Positions 40,151 to 49,372 of a stretch of 64,000 nt of DNA are shown one piece after another. Every line of letters starts with the position of its first letter. Positions within the stretch are counted from its first letter, which is position 1. The position numbers and the translations under genes were made by a program. The notes beneath the pieces were generated by a model that had not been told where the DNA came from, did not search any database, and worked only from the letters and a program-made list of their open reading frames with translations. Source of the DNA: Coemansia sp. RSA 487 (lineage: Eukaryota > Kickxellomycota > Kickxellomycetes > Kickxellales > Kickxellaceae); NCBI GenBank assembly GCA_027577595.1, contig JANBRJ010000048.1:1-64000 (forward strand), in the 5' to 3' direction.

Positions 40151-41881
40151 ATGTCTTCTTACAACAACAACAACAACAACAACTATTACAGCAACAACGG
40201 CGGATACCCTCCACAGGACACTGGCGGCGGCTACTATGGCAACCCTGGCAGCTACGGAAACACTGGCAGCTACGGCAACGCCAATAACTACTACCAGCCG
40301 CCCCAAGAGCCACAACACTACGAGCAGAACCAGTACAACCCATCGCAGAATGCGTACCAGGCTGCGCCTCCACCACCTGGTGACCAGCACCACTATCCTC
40401 CTCCACAGCAGGAGCATCAGCAGTTCCAGTCGAGCATGGGCAATGCAGAGTACAAGGCCGCAAAGCAGTACAACCCAACCCCAAAGTTCCGTGACCTCTG
40501 GGCAGCAATTCTGTTCCTTGTGCACTTTGCCCTGTTCGTGGTTATGGCTGCGCTGTTTGTAAGATCGCTTCCGTCGTCGGCATTCCAGCACTCGGGCCAG
40601 CTCAGGTACACAAAGTCGTTTTACTCGTGGCCAACAATGATAATGTGGCTGTGCGTGCTGCTGGTGTCGATTGTGTTCAGTCTTGTATACTTGGGTCTGA
40701 TGCAAATGTTTGCTGGTCAGATGCTGGTTATCTCTTTCTGGTTTGCAGTTGTGTCGATGATCGGTACTGGAATCTACTACCTTGCGGCCAAGATCTGGTT
40801 TGCTGGTGGGATTATGCTGATATTCGGCATATTCTACGCGCTCATGTGGTTTTCGTGGAGACACCGCATCCCGTTCTCCAAGGTTGTTCTGGAGGCCGTG
40901 TGCCGCATCACCCGCCGCTTCCCCTCGACAATCGTCGTCAGTGTGGCGTTTTTGATCATCCAGGCTGTGTTCAGCGCATTCTGGTCCCTGGCCCTTGCTG
41001 GGAGCTTCAAGTACATGGAAAAGTACCAGAGCTGCTCGACACACACAGACAGGAACGGCCGGCAGTACCAAAGCTGCTCAAACGCGCTGCAGATTTTGTC
41101 ATGGGTGTACATGGTCCTGTCGTACTACTGGACCAGCAGCGTAATCCTTAATGTGCTTCATACCACCATTTGCGGTACGTTTGGAACGTACTTTTTCTTT
41201 GAAGGCAACCCCAACGGATACCCGACCAAGCATGTGACGCTTTCGTCGCTCAAGCGCGCAATGACAAACTCGTTTGGCAGCATTTGCTTTGGGTCGCTCG
41301 TTGTGGCGATCATCCAGACCATCCGTGCTCTAGCCCACAGCATGCGTGCCCAGCAGCAAGACAACTGTGCTTTGCAGATGATTCTTTGCTGTGTTGATTG
41401 TATTCTGGGCTGTATCCAGGGCATCGTCGAGTTCTTCAACAAGTACGCGTACGTCGAGGTTGCGCTGTACGGCAAGCCGTTCATCCAGGCCGCCAAGGAT
41501 ACGTGGAGCATCATCGAGGATCGCGGCGTTAATATGATTATTAACGACTGCCTTATTGGCAATGTTCTGCAAATGGGGGCCTTCCTGTGTGCCGCTGTCG
41601 TTGCGCTGGTTGCGTGGCTCTACATTACAATCACAAAGCCTGAATACAACGTCAATGGCTCGTACACGGCACCAATCATCATTGCGGCATTCGTCATTGC
41701 TATGAGCATGTTCATGGTGCTTCTCAAGTGTATTGACTCTGGGACCGCCACCACCTTTGTTTGTCTCGCCGAAGACCCCGAAGCAATGGCTTACAACAAC
41801 CCAGAGCTCTTTGCTCAAGTCCAGCAGACCTATCCGCAGGTTGTTCGTGGCGTGCGTACGCCTGGGTTTGCCGGCGTTTAA
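40151..41881 (+). CDS. PNS1: choline transporter-like (PNS1/SLC44) membrane protein
   Basis: 576 aa, ATG start. The first about 110 residues are a disordered Asn/Tyr/Gly/Pro/Gln-rich tail starting with a poly-Asn run encoded by a CAA/AAC microsatellite. The transmembrane part (about 115-545) has ten or so helices and the CTL family features: a Cys-containing loop (CSTHTDRNGRQYQSC), then TFGTYFFFEG, the YAYVEVALYGKPFIQAAKDTW block (about 435-455), and the late VCLAEDPEAMAYNNPELF. Fungal Pns1 is a plasma-membrane protein whose relatives move choline or related amines; in yeast the role in choline uptake is unproven. The length is close to the family norm apart from the N-terminal tail. Confidence 0.92.
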   Translation: MSSYNNNNNNNYYSNNGGYPPQDTGGGYYGNPGSYGNTGSYGNANNYYQPPQEPQHYEQNQYNPSQNAYQAAPPPPGDQHHYPPPQQEHQQFQSSMGNAEYKAAKQYNPTPKFRDLWAAILFLVHFALFVVMAALFVRSLPSSAFQHSGQLRYTKSFYSWPTMIMWLCVLLVSIVFSLVYLGLMQMFAGQMLVISFWFAVVSMIGTGIYYLAAKIWFAGGIMLIFGIFYALMWFSWRHRIPFSKVVLEAVCRITRRFPSTIVVSVAFLIIQAVFSAFWSLALAGSFKYMEKYQSCSTHTDRNGRQYQSCSNALQILSWVYMVLSYYWTSSVILNVLHTTICGTFGTYFFFEGNPNGYPTKHVTLSSLKRAMTNSFGSICFGSLVVAIIQTIRALAHSMRAQQQDNCALQMILCCVDCILGCIQGIVEFFNKYAYVEVALYGKPFIQAAKDTWSIIEDRGVNMIINDCLIGNVLQMGAFLCAAVVALVAWLYITITKPEYNVNGSYTAPIIIAAFVIAMSMFMVLLKCIDSGTATTFVCLAEDPEAMAYNNPELFAQVQQTYPQVVRGVRTPGFAGV

Positions 41882-42137
41882 AGTCAAACATCATCCCTCC
41901 TTTATCCCATGCTGCATCCTGTTATCTTTAATCTCCATCTTTTGCTCTTGCGTATGTGCGTAAATATTACCTTTCTTCCATTGTGATGTTTCCTAACCCA
42001 AAGAAACGACGATAAAGCGACAAAATTAGCAGTTATCTAATAGAAAAGCGTGTAAGGGGAATTACATGATGTATAAAGAAAATGCTAAAACAAAAGGAGA
42101 ATTGATATTATTTTATCAGAAAGTAAGCAGAGCTTTG

Positions 42138-42425
42138 TCAATGCTTCACAGGCTCTAGTGGTGCGCATCGAGTATTTTCAAAGTCCAGCTCAGCGTCGGC
42201 TTCCTCGTCTATCAACCCGATGACCGCAATGTTGTCTCCACGGATCATATATAAGCCAATGTCAACAATCTCGACACCATCGTCTTCCGAAAACACGCGC
42301 TCTTGGCATTCCTGCATAATTATATTTGTTGTCTGGTCCAATCCACGCAGCATCCCGACCACAAGTCTCCCGTCGCTCATGATCACTGAGACCTTGCGAT
42401 CCACGTACGACTGAAGCTGCGACAT
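42138..42425 (-). CDS. LSM8: U6 snRNA-associated Sm-like protein LSm8
   Basis: 95 aa from the ATG giving MSQLQSYVDRKVSVI; the upstream frame lacks conserved sequence. The Sm1 motif spans residues about 8-45 (SDGRLVVGMLRGLDQTTNIIM) and Sm2 about 62-76 (LYMIRGDNIAVIGLID). The match to human LSm8 runs the full length, including DEEADAELDFENTRCAPLEPVKH at the end (shown here only in part by family comparison). LSm8 distinguishes the nuclear LSm2-8 ring, which binds the 3' end of U6 snRNA, from the cytoplasmic LSm1-7 ring. Its neighbours are unrelated. Confidence 0.95.
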   Translation of the reverse strand: MSQLQSYVDRKVSVIMSDGRLVVGMLRGLDQTTNIIMQECQERVFSEDDGVEIVDIGLYMIRGDNIAVIGLIDEEADAELDFENTRCAPLEPVKH

Positions 42426-42827
42426 CTTTTTTCTTTTTGAGATTTTAGATATTAGCCACCAATTCCAGCAAACCACAATGTCTCTTTAAATACAGCAACT
42501 GTCAGCCACCGTGATGTGGTTTTATTCTGTAGTGTCCTAACTATTATCTGCTTAGCTTCTATGCATATAGAGATATTTCGCGGTTTCGAGATGCTAATGT
42601 AGAGTTCGCAATTTGGTTCCACACTCGCTAGCCTTATAATAATGTATGCGACAACCAGTACATAACGAAGTGGTAAAACAGGAACAAATTGAAGGCAAAG
42701 TATACAGAATATGAAAACGGAGAATAAACTTGCAACATGCAAAATCTACAGAAAAAAAGTACAGATTTTCAAAACTCCTAAACAGCCATTATCCAAACAG
42801 TCTAGTGTATTATTCTGATGTCACGTG

Positions 42828-44300
42828 CTATCGACCGACTGCAAACGCTTTTAAACCGATCTGCTCGAGCTCACCAATGTTCTTAATGACCAGTTGGCCG
42901 TCAAAGATACAGGACTGCGGGGTTGCCAGCAGCCCGGATGCCCTTTGCCAGTCTATATGCCGAAACTCGTCCCATGCAGTCAGAATGGCCACCACGTGGG
43001 CACCGTCCATTGCCTCGTAGGCTGTTTTGCAGATACACACATCATCTCTGCCACCAACATTTGTGGATCGGATGTTGCTGTAACCTGGCATCGCCACTTG
43101 TTGCTCAAAGCACGGATCGCTTAGGTGCTCAACGATACTAGTCTCTTGTACCTTTGGATCGTATACTGCCAGATGTGCACCATGGGCCAGCAGCGTGCGA
43201 CATATTACGGCAGCCGGCGTGTTCCTTGTGTCTCCGGTTCCACCCTTGTATGCAAATCCTAGACAGGCAACGCGCTTTCCAGCAAGATCGCCCACAACAT
43301 GCAAGATCCTTTGCGCAAAGCGTGTCTTCTGGTACTCGTTGATCTTTAGCACCTGCTGCCAATACTCGCCGATTTCGGGAAGACCGAGCGACTCGCAGAG
43401 CCACACCAGACTGGCAATGTCTTTGTGAAAGCACGACCCGCCAAACCCAACCGAAGGACGCAAGAACTTGTCTCCAATGCGCGAATCCATGGCACAGCCG
43501 CGAGCCACATCAGTCACGTCAGCACCCGTGGCTTCGCATAGCACACTTATTGAATTGATACTCGAGACGCGTTGCGCAAGCATGGCGTTGGATGCAAGCT
43601 TGACCAGCTCAGCCGACCACAGCCCCATTGTGACTATGCGGTCCGGGCAAACCCACTGCGCATAAATCGATTCCAACGCTTGCTGTGCACGCTCTGTTCC
43701 GCGCTGGCCGCCAATGATCACCCGGTCCGGTTCCAGGAGATCCTGGATGGCCGTCCCCTCGCTCAGGAACTCCGGATTGGACAGCACATCAAACCCAACG
43801 TCCTTGCACCCATGCCGTTGAAGGATACTGGCAATTATGTCTCCTGTTTTGCACGGAACCGTGGACTTTTCGACTACGATCTTGGAGCTTCTGGCCACAT
43901 GTGCAATACGCATCGTGCACTCCTCTACTGCAGATAGATCTGTAGCCGTTGCAGCCCACGGGCTGTTGTTCGTTCTGTGCTCTCGGTTCTGGTAAATGGG
44001 AGGCGTGTTGACAGCTATCAATATAATATCTGCTTTGTATATTGCTGATTCGATTTCGGTTGAAAAGTGGAGGTTGGTTCCTCGCCTTTCCCACACAATA
44101 TCGTCGAGTCCGGGCTCATACACAGGTAGACTGCTAGAGTTCCACGCGGCAATGCGCTTGGCATCGGTGTCTACTACTGTGAACTGGATGCCAGGGCATT
44201 TAAGCGCCATTACTGCGCTCGTCGGTCCGCCCACATACCCGGCTCCGATACAACAAACATGCGAAATGACGTTCTGTGTCATCGGAGCTATGTACACCAT
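42828..44300 (-). CDS. UDP-glucose 6-dehydrogenase
   Basis: 490 aa from the ATG giving MVYIAPMTQN; a second ATG six codons later is possible, and the 38 codons upstream begin with a non-ATG codon. The Rossmann motif is CIGAGYVGGPTSAVMA (about 16-31), followed by YEPGLDDIV, AVNTPP, VEKSTVPCKTG and NPEFLSEGTAI. The catalytic cysteine lies in GFGGSCFHKDI, and the C-terminal NAD-binding domain contains LGFAYKGGTGDTRNTPA. It oxidises UDP-glucose to UDP-glucuronate with two NAD+. UDP-glucuronate feeds xylose and glucuronic-acid polymers of cell walls and capsules. The gene is missing from many yeasts but kept in basidiomycetes and zygomycete-grade fungi. It is divergent from farnesyl diphosphate synthase. 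Confidence 0.95.
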   Translation of the reverse strand: MVYIAPMTQNVISHVCCIGAGYVGGPTSAVMALKCPGIQFTVVDTDAKRIAAWNSSSLPVYEPGLDDIVWERRGTNLHFSTEIESAIYKADIILIAVNTPPIYQNREHRTNNSPWAATATDLSAVEECTMRIAHVARSSKIVVEKSTVPCKTGDIIASILQRHGCKDVGFDVLSNPEFLSEGTAIQDLLEPDRVIIGGQRGTERAQQALESIYAQWVCPDRIVTMGLWSAELVKLASNAMLAQRVSSINSISVLCEATGADVTDVARGCAMDSRIGDKFLRPSVGFGGSCFHKDIASLVWLCESLGLPEIGEYWQQVLKINEYQKTRFAQRILHVVGDLAGKRVACLGFAYKGGTGDTRNTPAAVICRTLLAHGAHLAVYDPKVQETSIVEHLSDPCFEQQVAMPGYSNIRSTNVGGRDDVCICKTAYEAMDGAHVVAILTAWDEFRHIDWQRASGLLATPQSCIFDGQLVIKNIGELEQIGLKAFAVGR

Positions 44301-44911
44301 CGTCACAACAAATGCCTCTATTGCGCTTGAATAGATAAGGGAAAAATGTAAGAAAGAGATAAGAAAACTTGGCGCAAAAAGTCTATAGAAATACACAGAG
44401 ATAATTAAAAACACAAAGACGCAAGGGAAAGAAGAAAGAGGAGAGCGCTTTTTGACGAACAGTGAATGCCAACCGGCCTTCTAGCTCTCTTGACTCTTCA
44501 AACCGGCCAATATCCTTGAGTGTTTGTATTTGCAAAACGGTTCTTTTTTCAGGGCTTTTTCTTCGCAAAAAGACAATGTGCAATGCTGACCTACGCAGAT
44601 CAACCTTCGGATGCAAGCGGCTCAGACGGACCGCGAGCCATGTTTACGCTATCTAACAAGCAGCTCAAGGCTTGTGCTGCCAATCTTTTTTCATTCAGAA
44701 AACACAACACCGAAAAGGAAGCACTTGATCTGCTTCTTTTCTCCTTCTTTTTCTGGATATGTACTCCAAAAGCTGCCTTCGTACGCTTCTCTTCCTGTAC
44801 TGCCCGTTAATTTGTTTGCTAGCCTACCTATACATCTCTTTTTCTTCCAAAGGAGTAAATTCCAACGCAACTGCCAATCTCTACAAGCCAAAAACAGAAT
44901 CTCTCTCGGCA
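44301..44911. promoter_or_regulatory. divergent region between UDP-glucose dehydrogenase and FPP synthase
   Basis: 611 bp. It holds both promoters and the FPP synthase leader. An in-frame ATG at 44759 would lengthen the FPP synthase N-terminus by 51 residues. T/CT-rich tracts lie at about 44545-44570 and 44730-44755. Other upstream ATGs (for example 44577) open short frames. Confidence 0.45.
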
Positions 44912-45955
44912 ATGACCACGACACGCAAAGAGTTCACCGACTTCTTCCCGCAGCTGACGGAGGATATCCTGTCCGAGCTGCCGTCGTTTGGTGCGACGCC
45001 CGAGATGACCTCGCGTATCAAGCAGATGATCGAGTACAACGTGATGGGCGGCAAGATGAACCGCGGGCTCTCTGTAGTCGACACCGTCAAGATCATGCGT
45101 GGCGAAAAGGAGCTTCCCAAGGACGTCAACGAAAGAGCCATGGTTCTCGGGTGGGCCGTCGAATGGCTGCAGGCGTTTTTCCTCGTAGCCGACGATATCA
45201 TGGACGAATCGCCGACACGCCGCGGCCAGCCTGCATGGTACCGCCGTCAGGATGTCGGCATCCTGGCCATCAACGACTCGTTTATCCTCGAGTCGTGCAT
45301 CTACCGCCTGCTCAAAAAGTACTTCCGCTCAGAGCCCTACTACATTGATCTGATCGAGCTCCTTCACGAGACCTCGTACCAGACCGAGCTTGGCCAGATG
45401 GTCGATCTGCTGACCGCCCCCGAGAACGACATCAACCTCGATCGCTTCTCTATCCAGAAGCACGGCTACATTGTCGAGTACAAGACCGCGTACTACTCGT
45501 TCTACTTGCCCGTTGCCATGGCCCTGCTCATGACTGGCACCCCTGCCGATTCGCCCGTTTTCCAGACCGCGAAGGACATTCTTATCCCGCTGGGCGTCTA
45601 CTTCCAGATCCAGGATGACTATCTGGACTGCTACGGCGACCCCGAGTTCATTGGCAAGATCGGCACTGACATCGAGGACAACAAGTGCTCGTGGCTTGTC
45701 GTACAGGCCCTCGATCGCGTCACCCCCGAGCAGCGCCAGATCCTCAACGACAACTACGGCCGCAAGGCACCCCCTGAGCATGCTCTGCGCGTCAAGGAGC
45801 TGTACAAGACTCTCGACATCGAGGGTGTTTACAAGGCATACGAGCTCAAGGCGATTGGTGAGCTTCAGGACAAGATCAGCAACGTCGACGAGTCGCAGGT
45901 CCCTAGGGATGTCTTCACTGCCTTCCTGAACAAGGTTGCCAAGCGCACAAAGTAG
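44912..45955 (+). CDS. ERG20: farnesyl diphosphate synthase
   Basis: 347 aa from ATG 44912 (MTTTRKEFTDFF), which aligns with the family start. The first Asp-rich motif is DDIMD at 94-98 in FFLVADDIMDESPTRRG, with two aromatic residues at -5 and -4, the pattern that limits product to C15. The second motif is DDYLD at 235-239, followed by GKIGTDIEDNKCSWL. The chain ends KVAKRTK. The enzyme condenses two isopentenyl units with dimethylallyl diphosphate to give farnesyl diphosphate for sterols, dolichol, ubiquinone and protein prenylation. An in-frame ATG at 44759 would add 51 residues with a hydrophobic stretch (LLFLYCPLICLLAYLYI); this is not seen in typical relatives. Confidence 0.94.
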   Translation: MTTTRKEFTDFFPQLTEDILSELPSFGATPEMTSRIKQMIEYNVMGGKMNRGLSVVDTVKIMRGEKELPKDVNERAMVLGWAVEWLQAFFLVADDIMDESPTRRGQPAWYRRQDVGILAINDSFILESCIYRLLKKYFRSEPYYIDLIELLHETSYQTELGQMVDLLTAPENDINLDRFSIQKHGYIVEYKTAYYSFYLPVAMALLMTGTPADSPVFQTAKDILIPLGVYFQIQDDYLDCYGDPEFIGKIGTDIEDNKCSWLVVQALDRVTPEQRQILNDNYGRKAPPEHALRVKELYKTLDIEGVYKAYELKAIGELQDKISNVDESQVPRDVFTAFLNKVAKRTK

Positions 45956-46191
45956 TGCCGATATCACTTGGATGTTCTTATTCTAGCCAATATATTGACA
46001 TTGCTTTGAGCTGTTCCTATTTTTTAAAACAAAATAAAGAATAGCCTATTCACATGTTTTTGTTTCTCATTGGGTGGAGATTCTTACTATTAATTCTTCA
46101 AACGTGTAAAATGTCACCTACTGGAATTTCCATTTGGAGAAGATACACCTGAGCGTAAATTTCTTTCCTGATTCATACGAGCTGCTGCTGA

Positions 46192-46479
46192 CTAATTTGA
46201 TGCGTCGCTGAATGACGTTCTTGATGATCTTGGTGATATTGCTGAGCGTGTGCCAGTTGATGCTGTGCCAGTCAATGCTGTGTCGGCTGACCTGCTTGAC
46301 GCAGTGCTTGCTACTGAAGAACCCCTTCCTGAAGCGCTGGTTGGCCCAGTTGATGGTGTGCGTCTTGAGCTGTCGCTTCCCTGGCTCAATACTGTGCTTG
46401 TTGAATTCAAACTGCTTTGAGAGCCATATCTTTTTGGTTGCTTCCTGTGAGGCTGATTTGAAGTGGGTGCTGTTGACAT
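46192..46479 (-). CDS. small Ser/Thr-rich basic protein (island family member 1)
   Basis: 95 aa, ATG start (MSTAPTSNQPHRKQPKRYG). Almost half of the residues are Ser or Thr, with scattered Arg and no hydrophobic core, so it is probably disordered. The middle (GSDSSRRTPSTGPTSASGRGSS) resembles the frame at 48009-48263 (GSDTKATTPSGSSSTGTRSS). A TATA box (TATATAAGC on the coding strand) lies about 100 bp upstream. It belongs to a set of minus-strand small genes between 46 and 49.7 kb. Function unknown. Low complexity limits confidence, but codon composition differs clearly from the AT-rich flanks. Confidence 0.5.
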   Translation of the reverse strand: MSTAPTSNQPHRKQPKRYGSQSSLNSTSTVLSQGSDSSRRTPSTGPTSASGRGSSVASTASSRSADTALTGTASTGTRSAISPRSSRTSFSDASN

Positions 46480-46991
46480 TGTGCTTGGTTAGTGTGTTAA
46501 TTAGATAAACCTTTTTTTATTAAAAGCGTTAAAACTTCGTGGTTTAATACCAATAGAGTGAACAGCTTGGTACGTTGTGCTTATATACACATCTCGTTGC
46601 TGGTCCCATGTTAAAGCAAGTCTCCGTACCATAATATAATCCGTACTATATTTAGCTGCACATAGTGACAACTTTAGTTATAGATATTTAGAGGCATATC
46701 TGACCTTAAATTTTGTTTTTAGTGTATTCCAAAATTAGGCTGTTCGCTTTCCATTCTGATAAAAAAAAACCAAAAAGGACAGTACTCTGTAAGAATTAAT
46801 TGTATTTCTAGGCATAAAATACCAATTGCTTTGCTAGGGTGGTTGAAACATTAGCTGTTTTTTGAACATGCTATGTCAGCGTTCTATCACACAGCAAGTT
46901 AATTCTGGGTATTATAATTTCCAATTTCTTTAGGTACGCCTCCTTGGATTATTTACAAACTGTTGATGATTTATTGACCTTAATATTTCCA
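46480..46991. other. AT-rich spacer
   Basis: 512 bp between small genes, containing the TATA box at 46579-46587 and no coding sequence I can support. Confidence 0.4.
46579..46587 (-). promoter_or_regulatory. TATA box of the 46479 gene
   Basis: TATATAAGC on the minus strand, about 100 bp upstream of the ATG. The spacing matches that of the other island genes. Confidence 0.5.
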
Positions 46992-47198
46992 TTAATCACG
47001 CATCTCTGGAGAAGGCGCCTCAGAGCGCCTTTTTCTTTCCTCTTGCTCGGCTTTCTCTTTTGTTATACACTTTTCTAAGAGATTTGCTAACTTTGTGCTC
47101 GCAGCTGTGCCACTACTTTGGGTAGTTTCTTTTTTTACTTTGCAAGGCGGCAATCCAGACTTTCTTGAGTTGGCTGCCAAAGTTGTTTTTCTTACCAT
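46992..47198 (-). CDS. small Lys/Arg-rich protein (island family member 2)
   Basis: 68 aa, ATG start (MVRKTTLAANSRKSGLPPC). The C-terminal half is a charged helix (LANLLEKCITKEKAEQEERKRR) ending SEAPSPEMRD. The last part matches the frame at 48009-48263, which has EKRERDRGSNAPSPERSR; the DNA shares GCGCCTTCTCC there, so the two genes are related at nucleotide level. A TATAAAGG lies about 100 bp upstream. No family is recognised. The ATG overlaps a GTAAGA string, so an intron starting there cannot be excluded. Confidence 0.5.
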   Translation of the reverse strand: MVRKTTLAANSRKSGLPPCKVKKETTQSSGTAASTKLANLLEKCITKEKAEQEERKRRSEAPSPEMRD

Positions 47199-47296
47199 TA
47201 TCCTTGGTTACAATTAATAATAGATTGATTGGACGACTTATTTTGTAATAGTGAATAATTGAAAAACAGCAGAGAAGAATGGGGAAGGGCAATTTT

Positions 47297-47304
47297 CCTT
47301 TATA
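47297..47304 (-). promoter_or_regulatory. TATA box of the 47198 gene
   Basis: TATAAAGG on the minus strand, about 100 bp before the ATG, followed downstream by a GCTGTTTTTC block that resembles blocks after the TATA boxes of the two genes to the right. Confidence 0.5.
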
Positions 47305-48008
47305 CATGTTTGCTCACCTTTTCCAGTAAATATATATACACTAATATTCTATAACAAGAGAAAATGGAAACTATATTGGGGAACATAGCTGGCGGATTCC
47401 TATTTATGGATATCCTTCAGCTAACATCGTTGCAGATTGTAATTTGTCAGAAAATAGATAGATGCATTCTCATTTTAGAACGCCACGGGTACATCACTAT
47501 CTACTAAATTATATGTTTGTATTTTCAGATATCATTCACGATCAGAAACATCGGCATTGAGAAAATATAGATAATCGTTTAATAAATATATCCACTGCCT
47601 TATAATTTATTACCATGTATTTTAGAATCCAAGAAAAAAGCAAATCGTGAATATAATACAATGAGATGCCACAAAAGGGCAATCAGAGCTCAGGATAAGA
47701 TACATGCTATAGCGGAATGTTGGAGTATTTAGTACCGCACAAGCCATGGCTGCTTCCTTGCACATGATGTGGCACTGCTTATACAAGAAATTAAGCTATT
47801 ATTGTTTACGCTTTATATAGCACCACTGCTTTTATCATGTTTTAGAGTATGAGTAATTTAAAAAAGTCAGCGCCTATTTTAGTGACCTTTCTCCCTATTC
47901 CTCCCCTCAAAGAGAGTAAGTTGTCTACCTTTCGATTAATTATATTTTTAAAATTCATTTATTTATTTACGTACATTAGAATTTACTCCTTGGAAGATTT
48001 GCAAAATG
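47305..48008. other. AT-rich spacer
   Basis: About 700 bp with no supported gene. A plus-strand open frame from 47849 is hydrophobic, AT-rich and runs into the opposite-strand coding sequence, so I do not call it. Confidence 0.4.
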
Positions 48009-48263
48009 TCAAATTGTGCGCTTTTCAAGCATTATCCTACTCCTCTCAGGAGAAGGCGCATTGGAGCCTCTGTCTCTTTCTCTTTTCTCGACCTCAGTCA
48101 TAGTTGCAGTGCTCGAGCCTGATGAGGTGCTGCTTGATCTGCTTGACCTCGTGCCTGTGGATGAGCTTCCACTTGGTGTTGTCGCCTTAGTGTCTGATCC
48201 AGACGAAGAGGACGATTTAGATCCCTTGGATTAATTGGATGATGAAGCGGTTGATCCTGCCAT
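48009..48263 (-). pseudogene. small Ser-rich island gene with an in-frame stop
   Basis: ATG at 48263 opens MAGSTASSSN, then TAA at codon 11, then 73 further codons of Ser/Thr/Arg-rich coding-like sequence (for example SKGSKSSSSSGSDTKATTPS and VEKRERDRGSNAPSPERSR) ending at TGA. The composition after the stop and the shared C-terminal NAPSPE block with the 46992 gene show it was or is coding. It may be a recently broken paralog, a sequencing error at one base, or a gene whose true first exon lies elsewhere. A TATA box lies about 100 bp upstream of the ATG. Confidence 0.5.
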
Positions 48264-48691
48264 TGTAGTTGTTTAAATGGTTTGCTAGCTGTTGGTTTAT
48301 CTTGCAACGATGAATTATTGAGATTGAACAAAATCAGAAAACGCTGCAGCCGGTCCCATTTATATATGTTTAGCGCCGTTACCTCCATTAATATATTAAA
48401 TATAATCCCTATAAAAATAAAAAATAACAATATTGGGATACATATAGTTTGTGAATCTCTTTTCATTAATATCTCTGGGTTAGTTTGGTTCTACATTTTA
48501 TTTTGCAAAGTTTCAAGATAAATATTCCAATTTTCTTTCTGATAAACACCACAAAACTATTGCAATCAGCTGGATTATTTATCTATTTCTCGGTCACAGC
48601 CTCTTTTTAACTGCGTACATTGTGGAGACAAATAATTTATTCATAATTATAATCCTCAACTTTTCATTTTCTATGCTTTTATTTATAATGC
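48264..48691. promoter_or_regulatory. AT-rich spacer with promoter of the 48263 gene
   Basis: Contains CATATATAAATGGGAC (minus strand, 48353-48368), then GGCTGCAGCGTTTTC toward the gene, then GATAAACCAACA (48290-48301). The last 12-mer also occurs upstream of the unrelated-strand gene at 32316. Confidence 0.45.
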
Positions 48692-48982
48692 TCAAGGAAA
48701 ATAACAAGGTATATATAATTGCCAGTGAAGTTGAACAAATAAAATAAATCTAGAAAATCGGGAGAAAAGTAGATATTTGAAATAGTGCGCATTATTTATA
48801 CATTCATCAATATATGCAGAGCATGGATATAAAGGTAAAAATAAGCTATAAACCAATAGTAAGAAATTAAAAATTGGATTATTCCTGCAAACTATATTTG
48901 ACAAGCCTATTGTAAACTTAGCCATCACTTCAAAATACTTCATTGAATCGTTTGGCGGCGTATCTATGACTTCAATGTCCAT
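48692..48982 (-). CDS. possible small membrane protein
   Basis: 96 codons, ATG start (MDIEVIDTPPNDSMKYFEVM). The N-terminus reads like protein; the remainder is hydrophobic and AT-rich (FNFLLLVYSLFLPLYPC, FSRFILFVQLHWQLY) and could be two membrane segments or chance. No family is recognised. It sits in the small-gene island but lacks the Ser/Arg-rich composition of the others. Confidence 0.25.
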   Translation of the reverse strand: MDIEVIDTPPNDSMKYFEVMAKFTIGLSNIVCRNNPIFNFLLLVYSLFLPLYPCSAYIDECINNAHYFKYLLFSRFSRFILFVQLHWQLYIPCYFP

Positions 48983-49060
48983 TCTTGTAGCAAAGCTCGC
49001 AATGATGCCAAATACTTTGCAAAATTCATCTTATTTCCAATAGTTTTTGTGTGCTGCTTC

Positions 49061-49330
49061 ATGTTTCTACTCCATACGCATTATTCAAATGTATACTTTC
49101 AATTGCGTGTTCTCTTGAAACATTTTATTCAAGGTAAACGTTTTCAGGCCCTTGTATTTCTGTTATTTTCGTTCGAATATTTGATGGTATTTAAGACAAT
49201 CAATTACTACATGGCCATTGAGATGAGCTATTCTATGTTTAGTATGAATAAAAGTATAATATCAAAAACTCCAGAAGCGACCAAGAGAAGAAAAGCTCTG
49301 TCTACCTGCGATAACATGGCATGCTGTTAA
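49061..49330 (+). CDS. possible small protein ending in Cys-Cys
   Basis: 89 codons from ATG 49061. The first two thirds are AT-rich and hydrophobic, while the last about 30 residues (SKTPEATKRRKALSTCDNMACC) look like protein, with a basic stretch before a terminal Cys-Cys resembling a Rab-type double geranylgeranylation tail. It may be the last exon of a gene whose earlier part I cannot resolve, or chance. Confidence 0.25.
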   Translation: MFLLHTHYSNVYFQLRVLLKHFIQGKRFQALVFLLFSFEYLMVFKTINYYMAIEMSYSMFSMNKSIISKTPEATKRRKALSTCDNMACC

Positions 49331-49372
49331 ATAGTGGTAAACATACATCTGGTAATTAGCTTTTGTGTCACA

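Noticed and set aside
40151-40200. CAA/AAC microsatellite as a separate repeat element
   Set aside because: It encodes the poly-Asn N-terminus of the PNS1-like protein and is described there.
47849-48103. Plus-strand 84-codon frame opposite the Ser-rich pseudogene
   Set aside because: Hydrophobic AT-derived sequence whose end is the reverse complement of coding DNA.
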